The position numbers were made by a program, and so were the translations under genes. From Acidobacteriota bacterium (lineage in GTDB: Bacteria; Acidobacteriota; Terriglobia; Terriglobales; Acidobacteriaceae): a stretch of 55,846 bases of DNA. The notes beneath the pieces were generated by a model that was not told the DNA's origin, ran no database searches, and saw nothing but the letters and a program-made list of their open reading frames with translations. The stretch is from assembly GCA_021800255.1 (NCBI GenBank), contig JAJYZC010000014.1, positions 1 through 55,846 of the forward strand. Reading direction: 5' to 3'. Shown here piece after piece: positions 28,194 through 38,021 of the stretch (the first letter of the stretch is position 1; each line of letters starts with the position of its first letter).

Positions 28194-30401
28194 CTATCTC
28201 CGCGCAGAATCGGCAGGCTTGTTTTCCTCAATTATGGCTAGATTCCACGGGCCCAGGGTCAGCTTAGACCCATGAATAACGGGGCTGCCGCCGAGCAGAT
28301 TCGTTCCGTTAGCGTGCCGATAGGCGATGCTGACTCCGGCGCTTGAATAGTTGAAATAGTAATAAACTCGCCTGCCGAACCGGTTCACCCCAGTTTGTAC
28401 GTGCACTTTGGACGGCAGGTTCTGGTCGGGGCCAATGAGACCGATCTGGTCCAGAGCGTAGCGTAGGACGGCGGTCTGTAGCGCATCAGAAAGATAAGTG
28501 CCCTCATACAACAGCGTGCCGGATCCGAAGTGGTTTTCGGTAATTGCGGGCCAGCGCCCAAAGAAAGGTTGATCGTAGTAGGCCAGAGCTCGCGCGTGCT
28601 CCGGCACGAGGAATTCCGCCCAGTACTTTACTTTATTTCCGGCGCCCACATGGAAGGGATCGCCTTTCAGGGCCAGCGGGTGATCGAGACTCGAAAACTC
28701 CTGGTAACTGAACCCCGCAGCCCCGCGCAGCGGTCCAGGAGCGCGCACCCAGCGCACCGCGGAGTTTTCATTGGCAAATCCGCTTTTGAATGTCATCACC
28801 ACGTGCCCGCCGTTCTTAACATAGTCTGAAATACGCTGAAGGAGAGCATCACTCGAGATATAGAGTGCGGGCACAATCAGAAGCTTGTAAGCGGAAAAGT
28901 TCCGTGTGCTGGCAAAAACAAAATCCGTCCCCACATTGAGATCGTAGAGCGACTTGTGAATCTGCTTCACCAGTGTTGTGTAATCGGCGGTTGGCGGATC
29001 GCTGCTCCATTGCGGCCCGGAAGAGGTGAAGGGCATGAATGAAATAGCGTTCATGGAGTCGCGGCTCCAGAGGATAGCTACCTGATTGTGAACCTTCAAG
29101 CCGGTGAGATGCGGGCCGATCCTTTCGAGCTCATGTCCCGTCCGGCTTACTTCGGCGTAAATGCGGCCGGGCTCCAGATCGTGCGGGAGAATGCCGCCCC
29201 AGTAGGTTTCCTGGTTGGCGGGGATTGACGCCCAAGGCCAAAACTCAACCATATCGGCGCCGTTCGCAAGGTGTGCGTACACATCTTCCCGCAACTGGCC
29301 GTCATAGGGAGGGAATTCAAAGGCCGAAGACCAGCCGGTGGTGTCAGCGTTGGTTTCGGTCACCAGGAAATTGCTGTGCTGGAGCGAACGCGTAAAATCT
29401 TCCTGAAGCGACTGCCCCGACCCGTCGAAGCGATTCTGAGTTCTGTGATAGACATTTACGGCCGGAATGTCGAGAAAGTCTGCGATTGCCTCTGCATTCA
29501 CGTCTGGTTTCAGCATCCCGGCAAAATCGGTTGTAACGAACTGGCGAGGCGAGGCGTACCGGCGCACTAAGTTGGCCTGCCAGCGCAGAAAGTCTGTAAC
29601 TCTCAGTTGATTCCAGCGCGTCCATTCAAGCTTGTAGCCAGTACTCTGCGCGCCATCCCGCGTGGGAAGGTCCTCCCAGGTGTGGATATTCTGCCCCCAA
29701 TAGTTAAGGAACCACGCCTTACTCAATGCGTCGGGCGTGCCAAACTTCTTTTCTAGATAATGCTGGAACCCGATGAAGTCGTCGCGATTATCCGCGTTAT
29801 AGCTACCGGTCTCATTGTCAATCTGCCACCCAATTACGGTTAAATTGTTCTTATAGTGCGCTACGATGTGGCGAATGAGACGCCCGGCATAATAGCGATA
29901 GGCTGGTGAGCCGATATCCATGTTTTGACGCATGCCATAGACGCCCGCGATGGGCGGCCCGCCAAAAGGCGCAGGATTGAGCGTTTGCGCCAGGATTTCC
30001 GGATGTTCATGAGCCATCCACGCAGGGATCGAGTAAGTAGGCGTGCCTAGTATCACCTTGATGCCGGCTTTGCCCATCGCGTCCACAACCCGGTCCATCC
30101 ACGCATACTCGAAATCGCCATCCTCCGGCTCCCATAAACTCCAGGTAGACTCGCCCATGCGCACTACATTGATCCCTGCGGCCTTCATGAGTGCAATATC
30201 TTTATCGACGCGGTCATAGGGCATGTATTCGGGATAGTATGCGGCGCCGTACAAAGGGGCTTTAGGGTGAACGATCAACTTCGGAGCCGTGTTCTGTGTC
30301 GCAACGATGGCATGTGAATGGATCCCCTGCGGATATAACACCGGCGAAGTGATCATGCCCGCAATCAGCGTGCATAGGATAAAGATGGGAATCCGGTTCA
30401 T
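28194..30401 (-). CDS. Exported GH42 beta-galactosidase
   Basis: Hydrolyses beta-galactosidic linkages, probably in arabinogalactan or galactan side chains. 735 residues. The N-terminal hydrophobic stretch (IPIFILCTLIAGMITSPVL) acts as signal peptide or anchor. The TIM barrel begins LYGAAYYPEYMP (family signature), with MGESTWSLWEPEDGDFEYAWMD. The catalytic acid/base is Glu197 in WQIDNETG and the nucleophile Glu349 in LVTETNAD. A beta-galactosidase trimerisation-like domain lies in the middle third, and a C-terminal domain with a YYFNYSSAG beta structure follows. It heads a leftward pair with no operon partner downstream; a MITE-like element and the GH128-like gene lie upstream. Confidence 0.9.
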   Translation of the reverse strand: MNRIPIFILCTLIAGMITSPVLYPQGIHSHAIVATQNTAPKLIVHPKAPLYGAAYYPEYMPYDRVDKDIALMKAAGINVVRMGESTWSLWEPEDGDFEYAWMDRVVDAMGKAGIKVILGTPTYSIPAWMAHEHPEILAQTLNPAPFGGPPIAGVYGMRQNMDIGSPAYRYYAGRLIRHIVAHYKNNLTVIGWQIDNETGSYNADNRDDFIGFQHYLEKKFGTPDALSKAWFLNYWGQNIHTWEDLPTRDGAQSTGYKLEWTRWNQLRVTDFLRWQANLVRRYASPRQFVTTDFAGMLKPDVNAEAIADFLDIPAVNVYHRTQNRFDGSGQSLQEDFTRSLQHSNFLVTETNADTTGWSSAFEFPPYDGQLREDVYAHLANGADMVEFWPWASIPANQETYWGGILPHDLEPGRIYAEVSRTGHELERIGPHLTGLKVHNQVAILWSRDSMNAISFMPFTSSGPQWSSDPPTADYTTLVKQIHKSLYDLNVGTDFVFASTRNFSAYKLLIVPALYISSDALLQRISDYVKNGGHVVMTFKSGFANENSAVRWVRAPGPLRGAAGFSYQEFSSLDHPLALKGDPFHVGAGNKVKYWAEFLVPEHARALAYYDQPFFGRWPAITENHFGSGTLLYEGTYLSDALQTAVLRYALDQIGLIGPDQNLPSKVHVQTGVNRFGRRVYYYFNYSSAGVSIAYRHANGTNLLGGSPVIHGSKLTLGPWNLAIIEENKPADSARR

Positions 30402-30721
30402 GAACTACTCTCCTCGTGCTTTGCACTTAGCGACTTCTGCGTACAGCGTGTTTCATAAACCCAATGCAAATGGTTCTGTCTTATGTGGAACCCGGCAACA
30501 AGCCGGGTTCCAGGAGCTTGGTCTGCCACAACGGCCATTTATGAAACACGCTCTAGCCCTGTAGCTTCAGAGTCATGTGCCTGCTGTGATAATTGATCGT
30601 GGGGCCAAATGCTGCTGCGAACAGCGATCCTTACATCGCTGCTAACAATACACGCACGGTCAGCTGCTTTGCAAAACAGTTGCGACGATACCGGGTATTA
30701 GCCGGAGAACACGTCTCCTCT
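30402..30721. other. Intergenic stretch between GH42 and GH128-like genes
   Basis: Holds the 108-bp MITE-like element at 30445-30552. The rest, 30553-30721, shows nothing that I can support. Confidence 0.5.
30445..30552. mobile_element. MITE-like element with 15-bp terminal inverted repeats
   Basis: Perfect 15-bp terminal inverted repeats AGCGTGTTTCATAAA (30445-30459) and TTTATGAAACACGCT (30538-30552) bound a 108-bp segment. Inside, GGAACCCGGC (30487-30496) pairs perfectly with GCCGGGTTCC (30502-30511) around a 5-base loop. There is no ORF. A relative of the inner hairpin appears at 54809-54833 (GAACCCGCCG/AAGCCGGTTCC). It fits a non-autonomous miniature element. Target-site duplications were not found. 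Confidence 0.65.
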
Positions 30722-31579
30722 TTACCGTCCAGATGGAAGGTTCCCGCCCGAGTTGGGAGCTGCGCTCCAGGCATTCCCTACTATGGTTAGGTTTCCGTGC
30801 GCATCTGCCAGCGAAAAAGTAGGCTGATGTGGAAGGTCACCATACCATGCATAACGCTCCACAAAAGGGAATTTCTCCAGCGCCGCGGTCGACTTATGGA
30901 TGAACTCGGCCTGAATCTTGGCACTCGGAGTTTTCTGAGGGGGACCCCATTCAGCCATGGCATACTCCGTGACCCAGATCGGCAGGTGATACATTTTATG
31001 CACCGTTGTCACTTCGCGGATTAGGTCCTTCGTTGCCGTGTCCGGGTCGAAGCTGGACTGGTAGGGATGAATACAGATAAAGTCGACGCGATAGTGACGG
31101 GCCTTAGCTCCGGCCATAAAGCGTGCCAGCCAGCCGTTTGACTTGACGTCGTCGCCGGTACCGGGGGCAGGGCTCCCCAGACGCATGTGGAGAGCCTCAA
31201 GACGAGGCCAAGCATCTAGGGCCTGTTCCACACTTATATTGGACTGGCCCTTCTCATTAGGCTCATTGAAGCCGAGCAGAATGCCTGTACCACTGGCCTT
31301 CGCAGCCTTCAGATCCGCCTCATTCATATTTTTCATACCCCAAATCATGGGGACGAACTGTACACCAGCTGGCACCCCTGCCACATCCGGCCGTGGCTTC
31401 CAGTCGTAGTACCAGGAGACGCGGAGTTGTTCCAGGGTTCTTGCTCCACGTGGTTGCCCATACTCGCCAACGCCCTTCTTATGCTCTGCGCCGAACAGCA
31501 TGTGCGGTAGAAGGCTGAGGCTAACGCAGACAGTTACCCAGATCGCATTGTGCTTCAATTCACGCCCCTTTCGGCCCAT
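30722..31579 (-). CDS. Exported GH128-like glycoside hydrolase (Asl1/Glyco_hydro_cc family)
   Basis: A predicted beta-1,3-glucan-active or related enzyme of the Glyco_hydro_cc type. With the start at 31579 the product is 285 residues, with a signal peptide (KHNAIWVTVCVSLSLLPHMLFGAEH); an ATG at 31630 would add 17 residues. The barrel includes VSWYYDWKPRP, GVQFVPMIWGMKNM, ILLGFNEPNEKGQ with the acid/base Glu, DFICIHPYQ and PIWVTEYAMAEWG with the nucleophile Glu. FPFVERYAWYGD then NAWSAAPN complete the fold. The gene follows the TonB receptor in the same direction, 80 bp away, so it may be cotranscribed. Whether the substrate is laminarin-like or another glucan is not shown. Confidence 0.8.
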   Translation of the reverse strand: MGRKGRELKHNAIWVTVCVSLSLLPHMLFGAEHKKGVGEYGQPRGARTLEQLRVSWYYDWKPRPDVAGVPAGVQFVPMIWGMKNMNEADLKAAKASGTGILLGFNEPNEKGQSNISVEQALDAWPRLEALHMRLGSPAPGTGDDVKSNGWLARFMAGAKARHYRVDFICIHPYQSSFDPDTATKDLIREVTTVHKMYHLPIWVTEYAMAEWGPPQKTPSAKIQAEFIHKSTAALEKFPFVERYAWYGDLPHQPTFSLADAHGNLTIVGNAWSAAPNSGGNLPSGR

Positions 31580-31659
31580 AGGTTTGCGCTGCACCATGGT
31601 TGCGCCGTGACCGGCATGGCTGCGGTACATCTCTGGCTCGCCAGCCTCTCCCTTGGATG

Positions 31660-34600
31660 TCAGAAGAGTATCTTCAAAGCCATCTGCAACTCGCGCGGGC
31701 CGCCGGTTTGGTACACCGACGAACTGGCGCCGGGCGTCATTGCGGAAGCCAGACTGTCCGTTGCCTGCCCAAAGGTCAGGTCAGGAAGATAATCGTCGAT
31801 CGTTCCGAAATTAGCGCGATTGAAAAGGTTGAACGCCTCAGCCCTTAGCTGGAAACGCGCCCTTTCATAAAAAGGAAAGTCGCGACGAAGGGCGACGTTC
31901 CACTGGCTCATTCCGTAGCCGCGGAAATAATTCTGCGGAACGGTGCCGTTCACGCCCAAAGGGGCAGCCGTAAAGGCCGCCGGATTGAGTTGTCGCCCGC
32001 TCGGTATCTGCTTTCCTTGGTAGCTTCCGGTCAGGAAAATCGGCTGTCCCGGTACAAAGTCGAGGCCTGGCTTGACATTCTGGCCGTCGGTCGCTGCGCC
32101 GGAAGTTTGTAACCCATACAAGGTGATCGGAAACCCCGTTCGCGCCATGAACCGCACATCCACGCCCCAGCCTGCGAGAGCCGCGGTAGCGAGATGAGTA
32201 GATGTGTACGGGATATTCCAACTCAGCACAGCGTTGAAGTTATTTCTCAGATCGCTTCCAGAGTCGCCCTTCTGGTACGGCGTGAAAGCGTTGATCTGAT
32301 TCTGCGTGATGTCATGAGACCAGGTGTAACCGGCGTAGGCATACAGCCCTTTGTTGACGCGATGCTCAAAGGTGAACTCGCCGGCGTTGTAGGCGGAGCG
32401 CAGGCCATTCGTTTCGAATTCGACAAGCTGAAAATTAGGATTGTAAGGGTAGGCGTTAAACTCATCCCACTCAATGCCTTTGCGGTAGAACGCGCCAACG
32501 TAGGTCAAGGTAAATGCGTTGTTCGCTCCGAGATTCTGCTGCACAGCGACGTTTCCCTGAATGGTATATGGATTGGCAAAATGCGGAGAGATCGCGTAGT
32601 ACAGGGAGGTAAATGGAGGCTTCGGCGGGTATTGAATCGGGGTATAGGCATACTGCGGCGGCAGCGGGTACGAATAGGTTCCCATAATGTTGCAATAGGA
32701 GTAGGGGCAGAAGGAGTTGCCGTCGGAAAAGCCCGGCGAATAAAGCCCGATCTGGGCGTTGCCCTCGTTCACGGCCGAGTCGTAGAAGACGCCGGCGCCG
32801 CCGCGGATCTGAGTTTCAAGGCCGGGCGTAGACCGGGCAAGATACGTCACTCCCAATCGAGGCGCAAAATCGTCGTAGTAAGTGTGATACGGCGCAGTTG
32901 GTGAGCCTAAGGCGAGGGTTGATAGATTGTCCTGATTTATAAGGGTATAGGGAACATTGCCACGACGTATAGTCGGCGGGGGCATCAAATCCCAGCGGAG
33001 GCCGTAAGAAAGGCTGAGCCTGCGGTTAACCTGCCACTGGTCCTGGGCATAAGCCGCGAAATCCTTGATCCCCGGGTAAAAAGTCCCATAAGAATAGTTG
33101 TAGATGTAATCCGAGGTGTTGGCGAGCAGCGTCGCCTCGCTGTAGTACTCATAGCCTACGAGCGGACTTTCAGGAAGCTGGGTGGAGTTCAGTATCCGGT
33201 ATTCCACACCGAACTTGAGATCATGCGTGCCGTGTATCCAGGTCAGGTTGTCGGGGATATCGACCTGGCGGGTTTCGTTTACTCCACGATACGCCTGGGA
33301 ATAGAGACTGCCGACGGCTGGATAGTAAAAGACGCCAATGTAGATGTGGGGAATGTTCGCCGGATAACCGCCCCCGGTGACCATGTTGTAGGTGCTCGCG
33401 CCGGGCTGAACGTAGTCACCCCCGGACTGGGGACCTGCGCTCAGCGAGTAGTTGGCGCGGAATTGGTTGGTAAAGCGCGGACCGAAGGAACTGGTGAGGC
33501 CCGCGGTGTACATGCGGACGTTTTGGCTGATGTTCTCATTCTGGGCGAGAAAATAAGATGTGTCTGTGGAGTTGGTGTTGCTTGCGCGCAAAAACAGTTC
33601 TTCGTTCTTCGAAAGATCCTCGTCGATACGCAGGTTATAGGTGTTCAGGTTGTTGAGGGCAGGATAAGCGGCGACAAACGTGGTCAAACCGTCACCTAGG
33701 TCCGGTGCGTTGGGGACATTTGAGGTGGGAAAAGATTTGAGAAACGCGGCCATGGCGCCCGTGGCCGCAGCACGCGCCGCTGCCGTGGGTACGTATTGCA
33801 GATATGACGCGCCAGGCAGGTTCGAGCGGAGTCCCTCGTAATTCAAAAAGAAGAAGGTCTTGTCCTTTCCGTCGTAGATATGCGGAATCAGGACCGGGCC
33901 GCCCAGCGTGCCGCTGAAGTCGTTCTGAAGCATCGGCTGCCTGGGCGTGCCGTAGTAATTGTTGAAATAGTCGTTGGCGTCGAAGATCGTGTCCCGGTAA
34001 TAATCGGATGCGCTGCCGTGGAGATGGTTCGTACCGGAGCGCGTGACAAGGATGAATTGCCCTCCGGAATATCCTCCGTACTCCGCGGCGTAGCTGCTGG
34101 TCTCGACGCGGAATTCCGCGAGATCGTCGACCGGAACCAGGGCCTGGGTGGTTCCGAGGATGGTGGACGCCGCCAGTCCGCCCGCCCCGCCGATGCCGGC
34201 GAATCCGCCGTTGTTGTCAGAGCCGAAATTCGCGCTGACGCCGTCTACGGTGAAGGCATTGGAATAGCCGTCACCGCCATCGACCTGGATCAGCGACACG
34301 CCATTATGGTCCGAAAGGGAATTGGTAGTCTGCGGGTTGGTGGTAGTCACGCCGGGGACCAGCAGCATCAGGTCCTGGAAGCTGCGGCCGTTTAGCGGCA
34401 TGTTTGCGACTTCCTGCTGGTTGACGACCGTCGAAACCGCGGCCGACGTGGTGAGCATCGGAATGGCGCTGCCGTTCACCGTCACGCTTTGGTTTGCGGT
34501 TCCCACTGCGAGGTGAATGGGAAGTTTTACGTGGCCGCCCACGCTCAGCACCACGCCCATGACTTCAGAGGCCTTGAAGCCCGCGTGCTCAACGCGGACC

Positions 34601-34860
34601 GAGTAGGAGCCTGGAATCAGCCCGACGATGGTAAATTCACCACTGTTGTTCGTGGTGAAGGTGCGGGTGATTCCCGTTGCTATGTTGGTGACGGTGACTT
34701 GCGCCTGAGGAACCACTGCGCCCGATGGGTCGGTGACGCTGACCTGCAGAGTGGCGTTCTCGGTCTGGGCGGCGCACCGCTGGGGCGCCAGCGCGATCAC
34801 GGCCAGCCCGCACAGCACAGCGGCCAGAAAAACGATGCGATGAAATGTGCGATGCTTCAT
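31660..34860 (-). CDS. Oar-like TonB-dependent outer-membrane receptor
   Basis: 1066 residues, the typical acidobacterial CarboxypepD_reg-TonB receptor, which imports oligosaccharides or other large substrates across the outer membrane. A signal peptide (IVFLAAVLCGLAVIALAPQRCAA) is followed by a carboxypeptidase-regulatory domain (about 35-115: TENATLQVSVTDPSGAVVPQ, TTNNSGEFTIVGLIPGSYSV). The plug domain is about 130-260 (MPLNGRSFQDLMLLVPG, VDGVSANFGSDN, SSYAAEYGGYSGG), then a beta-barrel (about 300-1066) ends in an aromatic terminal residue (LQMALKILF). No TonB box could be picked with certainty. A putative promoter and LacI-type operator lie upstream (35018-35073). The SSS symporter is divergent from it. 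Confidence 0.92.
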   Translation of the reverse strand: MKHRTFHRIVFLAAVLCGLAVIALAPQRCAAQTENATLQVSVTDPSGAVVPQAQVTVTNIATGITRTFTTNNSGEFTIVGLIPGSYSVRVEHAGFKASEVMGVVLSVGGHVKLPIHLAVGTANQSVTVNGSAIPMLTTSAAVSTVVNQQEVANMPLNGRSFQDLMLLVPGVTTTNPQTTNSLSDHNGVSLIQVDGGDGYSNAFTVDGVSANFGSDNNGGFAGIGGAGGLAASTILGTTQALVPVDDLAEFRVETSSYAAEYGGYSGGQFILVTRSGTNHLHGSASDYYRDTIFDANDYFNNYYGTPRQPMLQNDFSGTLGGPVLIPHIYDGKDKTFFFLNYEGLRSNLPGASYLQYVPTAAARAAATGAMAAFLKSFPTSNVPNAPDLGDGLTTFVAAYPALNNLNTYNLRIDEDLSKNEELFLRASNTNSTDTSYFLAQNENISQNVRMYTAGLTSSFGPRFTNQFRANYSLSAGPQSGGDYVQPGASTYNMVTGGGYPANIPHIYIGVFYYPAVGSLYSQAYRGVNETRQVDIPDNLTWIHGTHDLKFGVEYRILNSTQLPESPLVGYEYYSEATLLANTSDYIYNYSYGTFYPGIKDFAAYAQDQWQVNRRLSLSYGLRWDLMPPPTIRRGNVPYTLINQDNLSTLALGSPTAPYHTYYDDFAPRLGVTYLARSTPGLETQIRGGAGVFYDSAVNEGNAQIGLYSPGFSDGNSFCPYSYCNIMGTYSYPLPPQYAYTPIQYPPKPPFTSLYYAISPHFANPYTIQGNVAVQQNLGANNAFTLTYVGAFYRKGIEWDEFNAYPYNPNFQLVEFETNGLRSAYNAGEFTFEHRVNKGLYAYAGYTWSHDITQNQINAFTPYQKGDSGSDLRNNFNAVLSWNIPYTSTHLATAALAGWGVDVRFMARTGFPITLYGLQTSGAATDGQNVKPGLDFVPGQPIFLTGSYQGKQIPSGRQLNPAAFTAAPLGVNGTVPQNYFRGYGMSQWNVALRRDFPFYERARFQLRAEAFNLFNRANFGTIDDYLPDLTFGQATDSLASAMTPGASSSVYQTGGPRELQMALKILF

Positions 34861-35017
34861 GGAATTGCCTCCCCAAGGCGCAAATTCACTCGCAAAGCAG
34901 GAAGAGCGCCTGCATTCCTGCCCGCCTGAACGGTTGCCATCCCCACACGCGAGAAAGCTGGAAATCCTTTCCCACGAATCTTGTCACGACTTCTGCGAAT
35001 TCCGCTTAGATAATGGA

Positions 35018-35029
35018 GAAATCGTTTTC
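35018..35029. promoter_or_regulatory. Putative LacI-family operator near the TonB receptor promoter
   Basis: GAAATCGTTTTC, one mismatch from the perfect palindrome GAAATCGATTTC found in the lacI promoter (38033-38044). The flanks extend the symmetry (GGA..., ...CC). It sits about 15 bases downstream of the putative -10, so binding would block transcription of the receptor. Confidence 0.5.
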
Positions 35030-35043
35030 CTGTTTGAATTAAA

Positions 35044-35073
35044 ACCGTACCCCTTTTCAATAATCGCTGTCAA
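35044..35073 (-). promoter_or_regulatory. Putative promoter of the TonB receptor
   Basis: Reading the minus strand, TTGACA (complement 35068-35073) is followed after 18 bases by TACGGT (35044-35049). The -35 is perfect, the -10 is poor. Transcription would give a leader of about 175 bases that contains the operator-like palindrome. Confidence 0.35.
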
Positions 35074-35252
35074 GAACTTTTTTGACTCAGGCATAAGTAG
35101 AGTCCTTGCAGCGTATTGCCCCGGCTGTTCTTCCAGCACCGGACCCGCCGGCGCAACTTTCCGTCTGGAACTCTACGGACCCTGCCTTCGCGTTGTTAAA
35201 CTGTGCCTAGCTTTACCGCACCGGCACGAGCGAATCCGTCGGATCTGGCGTA

Positions 35253-36809
35253 ATGAGCACATGGGTTGTTGTTATCTTTCCGCTTTGTCTAGCCGCTGTT
35301 CTCGCGGTCGGCCTGAGGTCGCGGCGCTCATGGTCTTCGTCCAACGACTATCTCAACGCCTCCCGCTCCATATCTCTGTGGGCCGCGGCGCTCGCTTTTC
35401 TGGCTTACAACTGCGGCTCCATTGAAGTGATCGGCATGAGCGCCGTGGCCGCTCAGTATGGGGTCCAGGCGTTCCATTTCTACTGGATCGGCGGAATTCC
35501 GGGCATGATCTTCTTGGGTCTCGTGGTCCTGCCGGTTTATATGCGAACAGGCGCACGCAGTCTTCCCGAGTACCTGGGCCTGCGCTTCGGCCCTGCTGTG
35601 CGGCTGCTCAATGCCCTGGTCTCGATCACCGGCACGGTCTGTTTTGCCGGCGTAGCGCTTTACGCTCTGGCCCAGGTGCTGTATGTAATCCTGGGGTGGA
35701 AATTCCTGCCCGCAGAGCTGTCCTGCGCGGCTATTGTTCTGGTCTATGTTCTTGCCGGCGGTGTCCGCGCTTCAATCTTCACCTCAGTTTTGCAGTTCGT
35801 CGTCATGATCGCGGGCCTTACGCCGCTGATGTTTTTCACGGCTCATTTCAACGCGGCAAGCTGGGCGCAGCGGGCCGATCGATGGCGGCTGTGGAAACCG
35901 CTGCCGTTGCTTTCTCCGCATGCGCCCCTCGATTGTCTCGGCGTGCTGCTCGGTCTGGGATTCGTAATCAGCTTCTCCTACTGGTGCACGGATTTTGTAA
36001 TGATCCAGCGGGCGCTCACCGCGCGCACTGGCGCCGATGCCCGCAAGGTGCCGTTGCTGGCGGGCTTCGGCAAAGTGGGGATCGCTTTTCTAGTGGTGTT
36101 GCCGGGAGCCGCCGCGCCGGCCCTCCTGCACGGAAAGGCATCCTTCGATCAGACCATTCCGGCGCTCATGGCGTTGGAATTCGGCCCGGCTCTGCTGGCG
36201 CTGGGCGCCGCGGCCCTGCTTGCCGGTCTTATGGCATGGCTGGCCGGAAACGTCTCTGGTTTTTCGGCGTTGTGGGTTGAGGAAATTTATCGCCGTTTCC
36301 GTCCTCGCCGCTCTGAGCAGCACTATATTCGCGCCGGCCACTTCGCCGTGCCCGCGTGCCTGCTGCTGGCGCAATCGACTGCATACGCAGCCTTCGCATT
36401 CCACGACATTATGGAGTTTCTGCAACTTGTCGCCGCGCTCTTCTATGCCCCGGTGTTTGCGGCCGTGCTCGCCGGCATCTTCAGACGGCGCACCAGCGAG
36501 CGCGGGGCTTTGGCCGGCATTTGCGCCGGTATCGCCTGCGCATTGGCGCTTCAAGGCGGATATGCGATGGGTTTAGCGCCTTTCGGCTCCCAGATGAACG
36601 CAGATTTTTATGAAGCGATGCTCAGCTTTACGGTGGCCATGACCGCGTGCTTGACGGTGCCGCCGAGACCGCAGGAAGAAGGAGTGGACGGCAGCACGAT
36701 TTCCTTGGATGCGGCGCTGCGCCGAGCAATGCGCCCTTCAACGGGGCTGGTGCTATTGAGTGCGGCGCTATTGGCTGGCTGCCTGCTCCTGAACCTGATT
36801 TGGTGGTGA
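35253..36809 (+). CDS. Sodium:solute symporter (SSS family)
   Basis: 518 residues with about thirteen hydrophobic helices, probably a Na+-coupled sugar or organic-solute uptake protein of the inner membrane. The N-terminal part matches the family: SSNDYLNASRSISLWAAAL, then AYNCGSIEVIGM and AAQYGVQAFHFYWIG. The conserved GARSLPEYLGLRFGP follows. The Na2-site region near helix VIII (GLMAWLAGNVSGFSALWVEEIY) is present. The substrate is not told by sequence; the neighbours point to a sugar released by the glycoside hydrolases. It is divergent from the TonB receptor and convergent with the LacI regulator, 28 bp apart. Confidence 0.88.
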   Translation: MSTWVVVIFPLCLAAVLAVGLRSRRSWSSSNDYLNASRSISLWAAALAFLAYNCGSIEVIGMSAVAAQYGVQAFHFYWIGGIPGMIFLGLVVLPVYMRTGARSLPEYLGLRFGPAVRLLNALVSITGTVCFAGVALYALAQVLYVILGWKFLPAELSCAAIVLVYVLAGGVRASIFTSVLQFVVMIAGLTPLMFFTAHFNAASWAQRADRWRLWKPLPLLSPHAPLDCLGVLLGLGFVISFSYWCTDFVMIQRALTARTGADARKVPLLAGFGKVGIAFLVVLPGAAAPALLHGKASFDQTIPALMALEFGPALLALGAAALLAGLMAWLAGNVSGFSALWVEEIYRRFRPRRSEQHYIRAGHFAVPACLLLAQSTAYAAFAFHDIMEFLQLVAALFYAPVFAAVLAGIFRRRTSERGALAGICAGIACALALQGGYAMGLAPFGSQMNADFYEAMLSFTVAMTACLTVPPRPQEEGVDGSTISLDAALRRAMRPSTGLVLLSAALLAGCLLLNLIWW

Positions 36810-36837
36810 GCGCATTCCTCTGCGGCGCCAAACTGCT

Positions 36838-37950
36838 TCAAGCACTCGCCGTCTGCGTCTCCGCTTGGCGTGTGCTCTTGTTCCGCCGCAGACCGTTGGC
36901 CGCACCCTTAGGCGAGTCCGTGGACTGCCGTACTACCAAACGAGTGCCTATGCGGATCGAAGTCAGCGAGCCGGAGGATTCTTCCGACCACAACTTCTCT
37001 AACCCGTTGAAGGCGGCCTGGGCTAAATCTTGGCGCGACATCCGCACCGTCGTCAGCGGCGGATTGATGAACTCAGCCAGATGGATATCATCGAAGCCCA
37101 CCACGGACATGTCGCGGGGGACCCTGATACCGCTAGTGGCCAACACTCGCAGCACGCCCACGGCCATCATGTCATTCGAGCAGACAATCGCCGTGGGGCG
37201 CGGCTCAATGCGCAGGAAATGATGCGCGGCCAGAGTTCCTCCCTCGAAGGTGTGCTCGCCGGCGAAGATGGGCGCTTTATCCGCGGTCAAGCCGATCTTT
37301 CTTGCCGCGCGAACAAAAGCTTCCTTCCGGCGCACGTTCGTCAAGTGCGGCATGGGGCCGCTGGCGAAGCCGATGCGGCGATGGCCGAGCAGCGCCAGGT
37401 GCTGCACCGCCTCATCGATTCCCTGCGCGTAATCGACCTCTAAAACCACAGAGCGCGCAGCGTTGGCGCTTACGTCGATGGTGACCAGAGGAATGTCTTC
37501 AGCTATCAATGCATCGAGAAAGTGCGACTCCGCACGGAAGGTCATCACGGCTACGCCTTCCACCCTTCTCTGTATCAGGCGCCGGATAAAGATACTGGCC
37601 CGCTCCCGGTTGTAGTTCGTCGAACCTACCATCACTTCGAAGTCGTGCTCACCGGCCACATCCTCAAAGCTCTGCATCAATTCCGGAAAGAAGGGGTTGG
37701 TGATTTCAGAAACCAGAAGACCCAGCACGCGGCTGCGGCCGGAAACCAGAGCGCGGGCCTGCGGGTTGGGCGTGTAGCCCAGTTCCTCAATCGCCCGCCA
37801 AACTCTCTTGGCAAGGTGTTTGGCCACCGTTGATCGGCCGTTCGTCACTCGCGAAACCGTTGCCGGAGAGACGCCGGCGCGCTGCGCGACCTGCGTAATA
37901 TCTACGCCGCCGCCCCGCGTCTTTTTTCCGTTCAAAACCTGCCCGCTCAT
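36838..37950 (-). CDS. LacI-family transcriptional regulator
   Basis: 370 residues: an N-terminal LacI HTH and hinge (VDITQVAQRAGVSPATVSRV, then TVAKHLAKRVWRAIEELGY, with the conserved TPNPQARALVSGRSRVLGLLV) followed by a periplasmic-binding-protein-like sugar-sensing domain (LGHRRIGFASGP, PTAIVCSNDMMAVGVLRVLATSG, PRDMSVVGFDDIHLAEFINPPLTTV). A low-complexity leader (MSGQVLNGKKTRGGG) precedes the HTH. It is convergent with the symporter and next to the amino-acid permease. Its own putative promoter contains a perfect LacI-type palindrome, suggesting autoregulation. Effector unknown. Confidence 0.94.
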   Translation of the reverse strand: MSGQVLNGKKTRGGGVDITQVAQRAGVSPATVSRVTNGRSTVAKHLAKRVWRAIEELGYTPNPQARALVSGRSRVLGLLVSEITNPFFPELMQSFEDVAGEHDFEVMVGSTNYNRERASIFIRRLIQRRVEGVAVMTFRAESHFLDALIAEDIPLVTIDVSANAARSVVLEVDYAQGIDEAVQHLALLGHRRIGFASGPMPHLTNVRRKEAFVRAARKIGLTADKAPIFAGEHTFEGGTLAAHHFLRIEPRPTAIVCSNDMMAVGVLRVLATSGIRVPRDMSVVGFDDIHLAEFINPPLTTVRMSRQDLAQAAFNGLEKLWSEESSGSLTSIRIGTRLVVRQSTDSPKGAANGLRRNKSTRQAETQTASA

Positions 37951-38021
37951 GGTGAGTGTTCCTGTTGAGGGGTTCGAATGCGCTTCGCCCGGCGCTTGCC
38001 GCGGCCACCCGGCCTCTCTCC

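Larger units (their letters stand above)
34861..35252. other. Divergent regulatory region between TonB receptor and SSS symporter
   Basis: 392 bases with no gene. It holds the putative operator and promoter described separately, and an AT-rich stretch at 35010-35100. A promoter for the symporter was not recognised with confidence. Confidence 0.6.
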
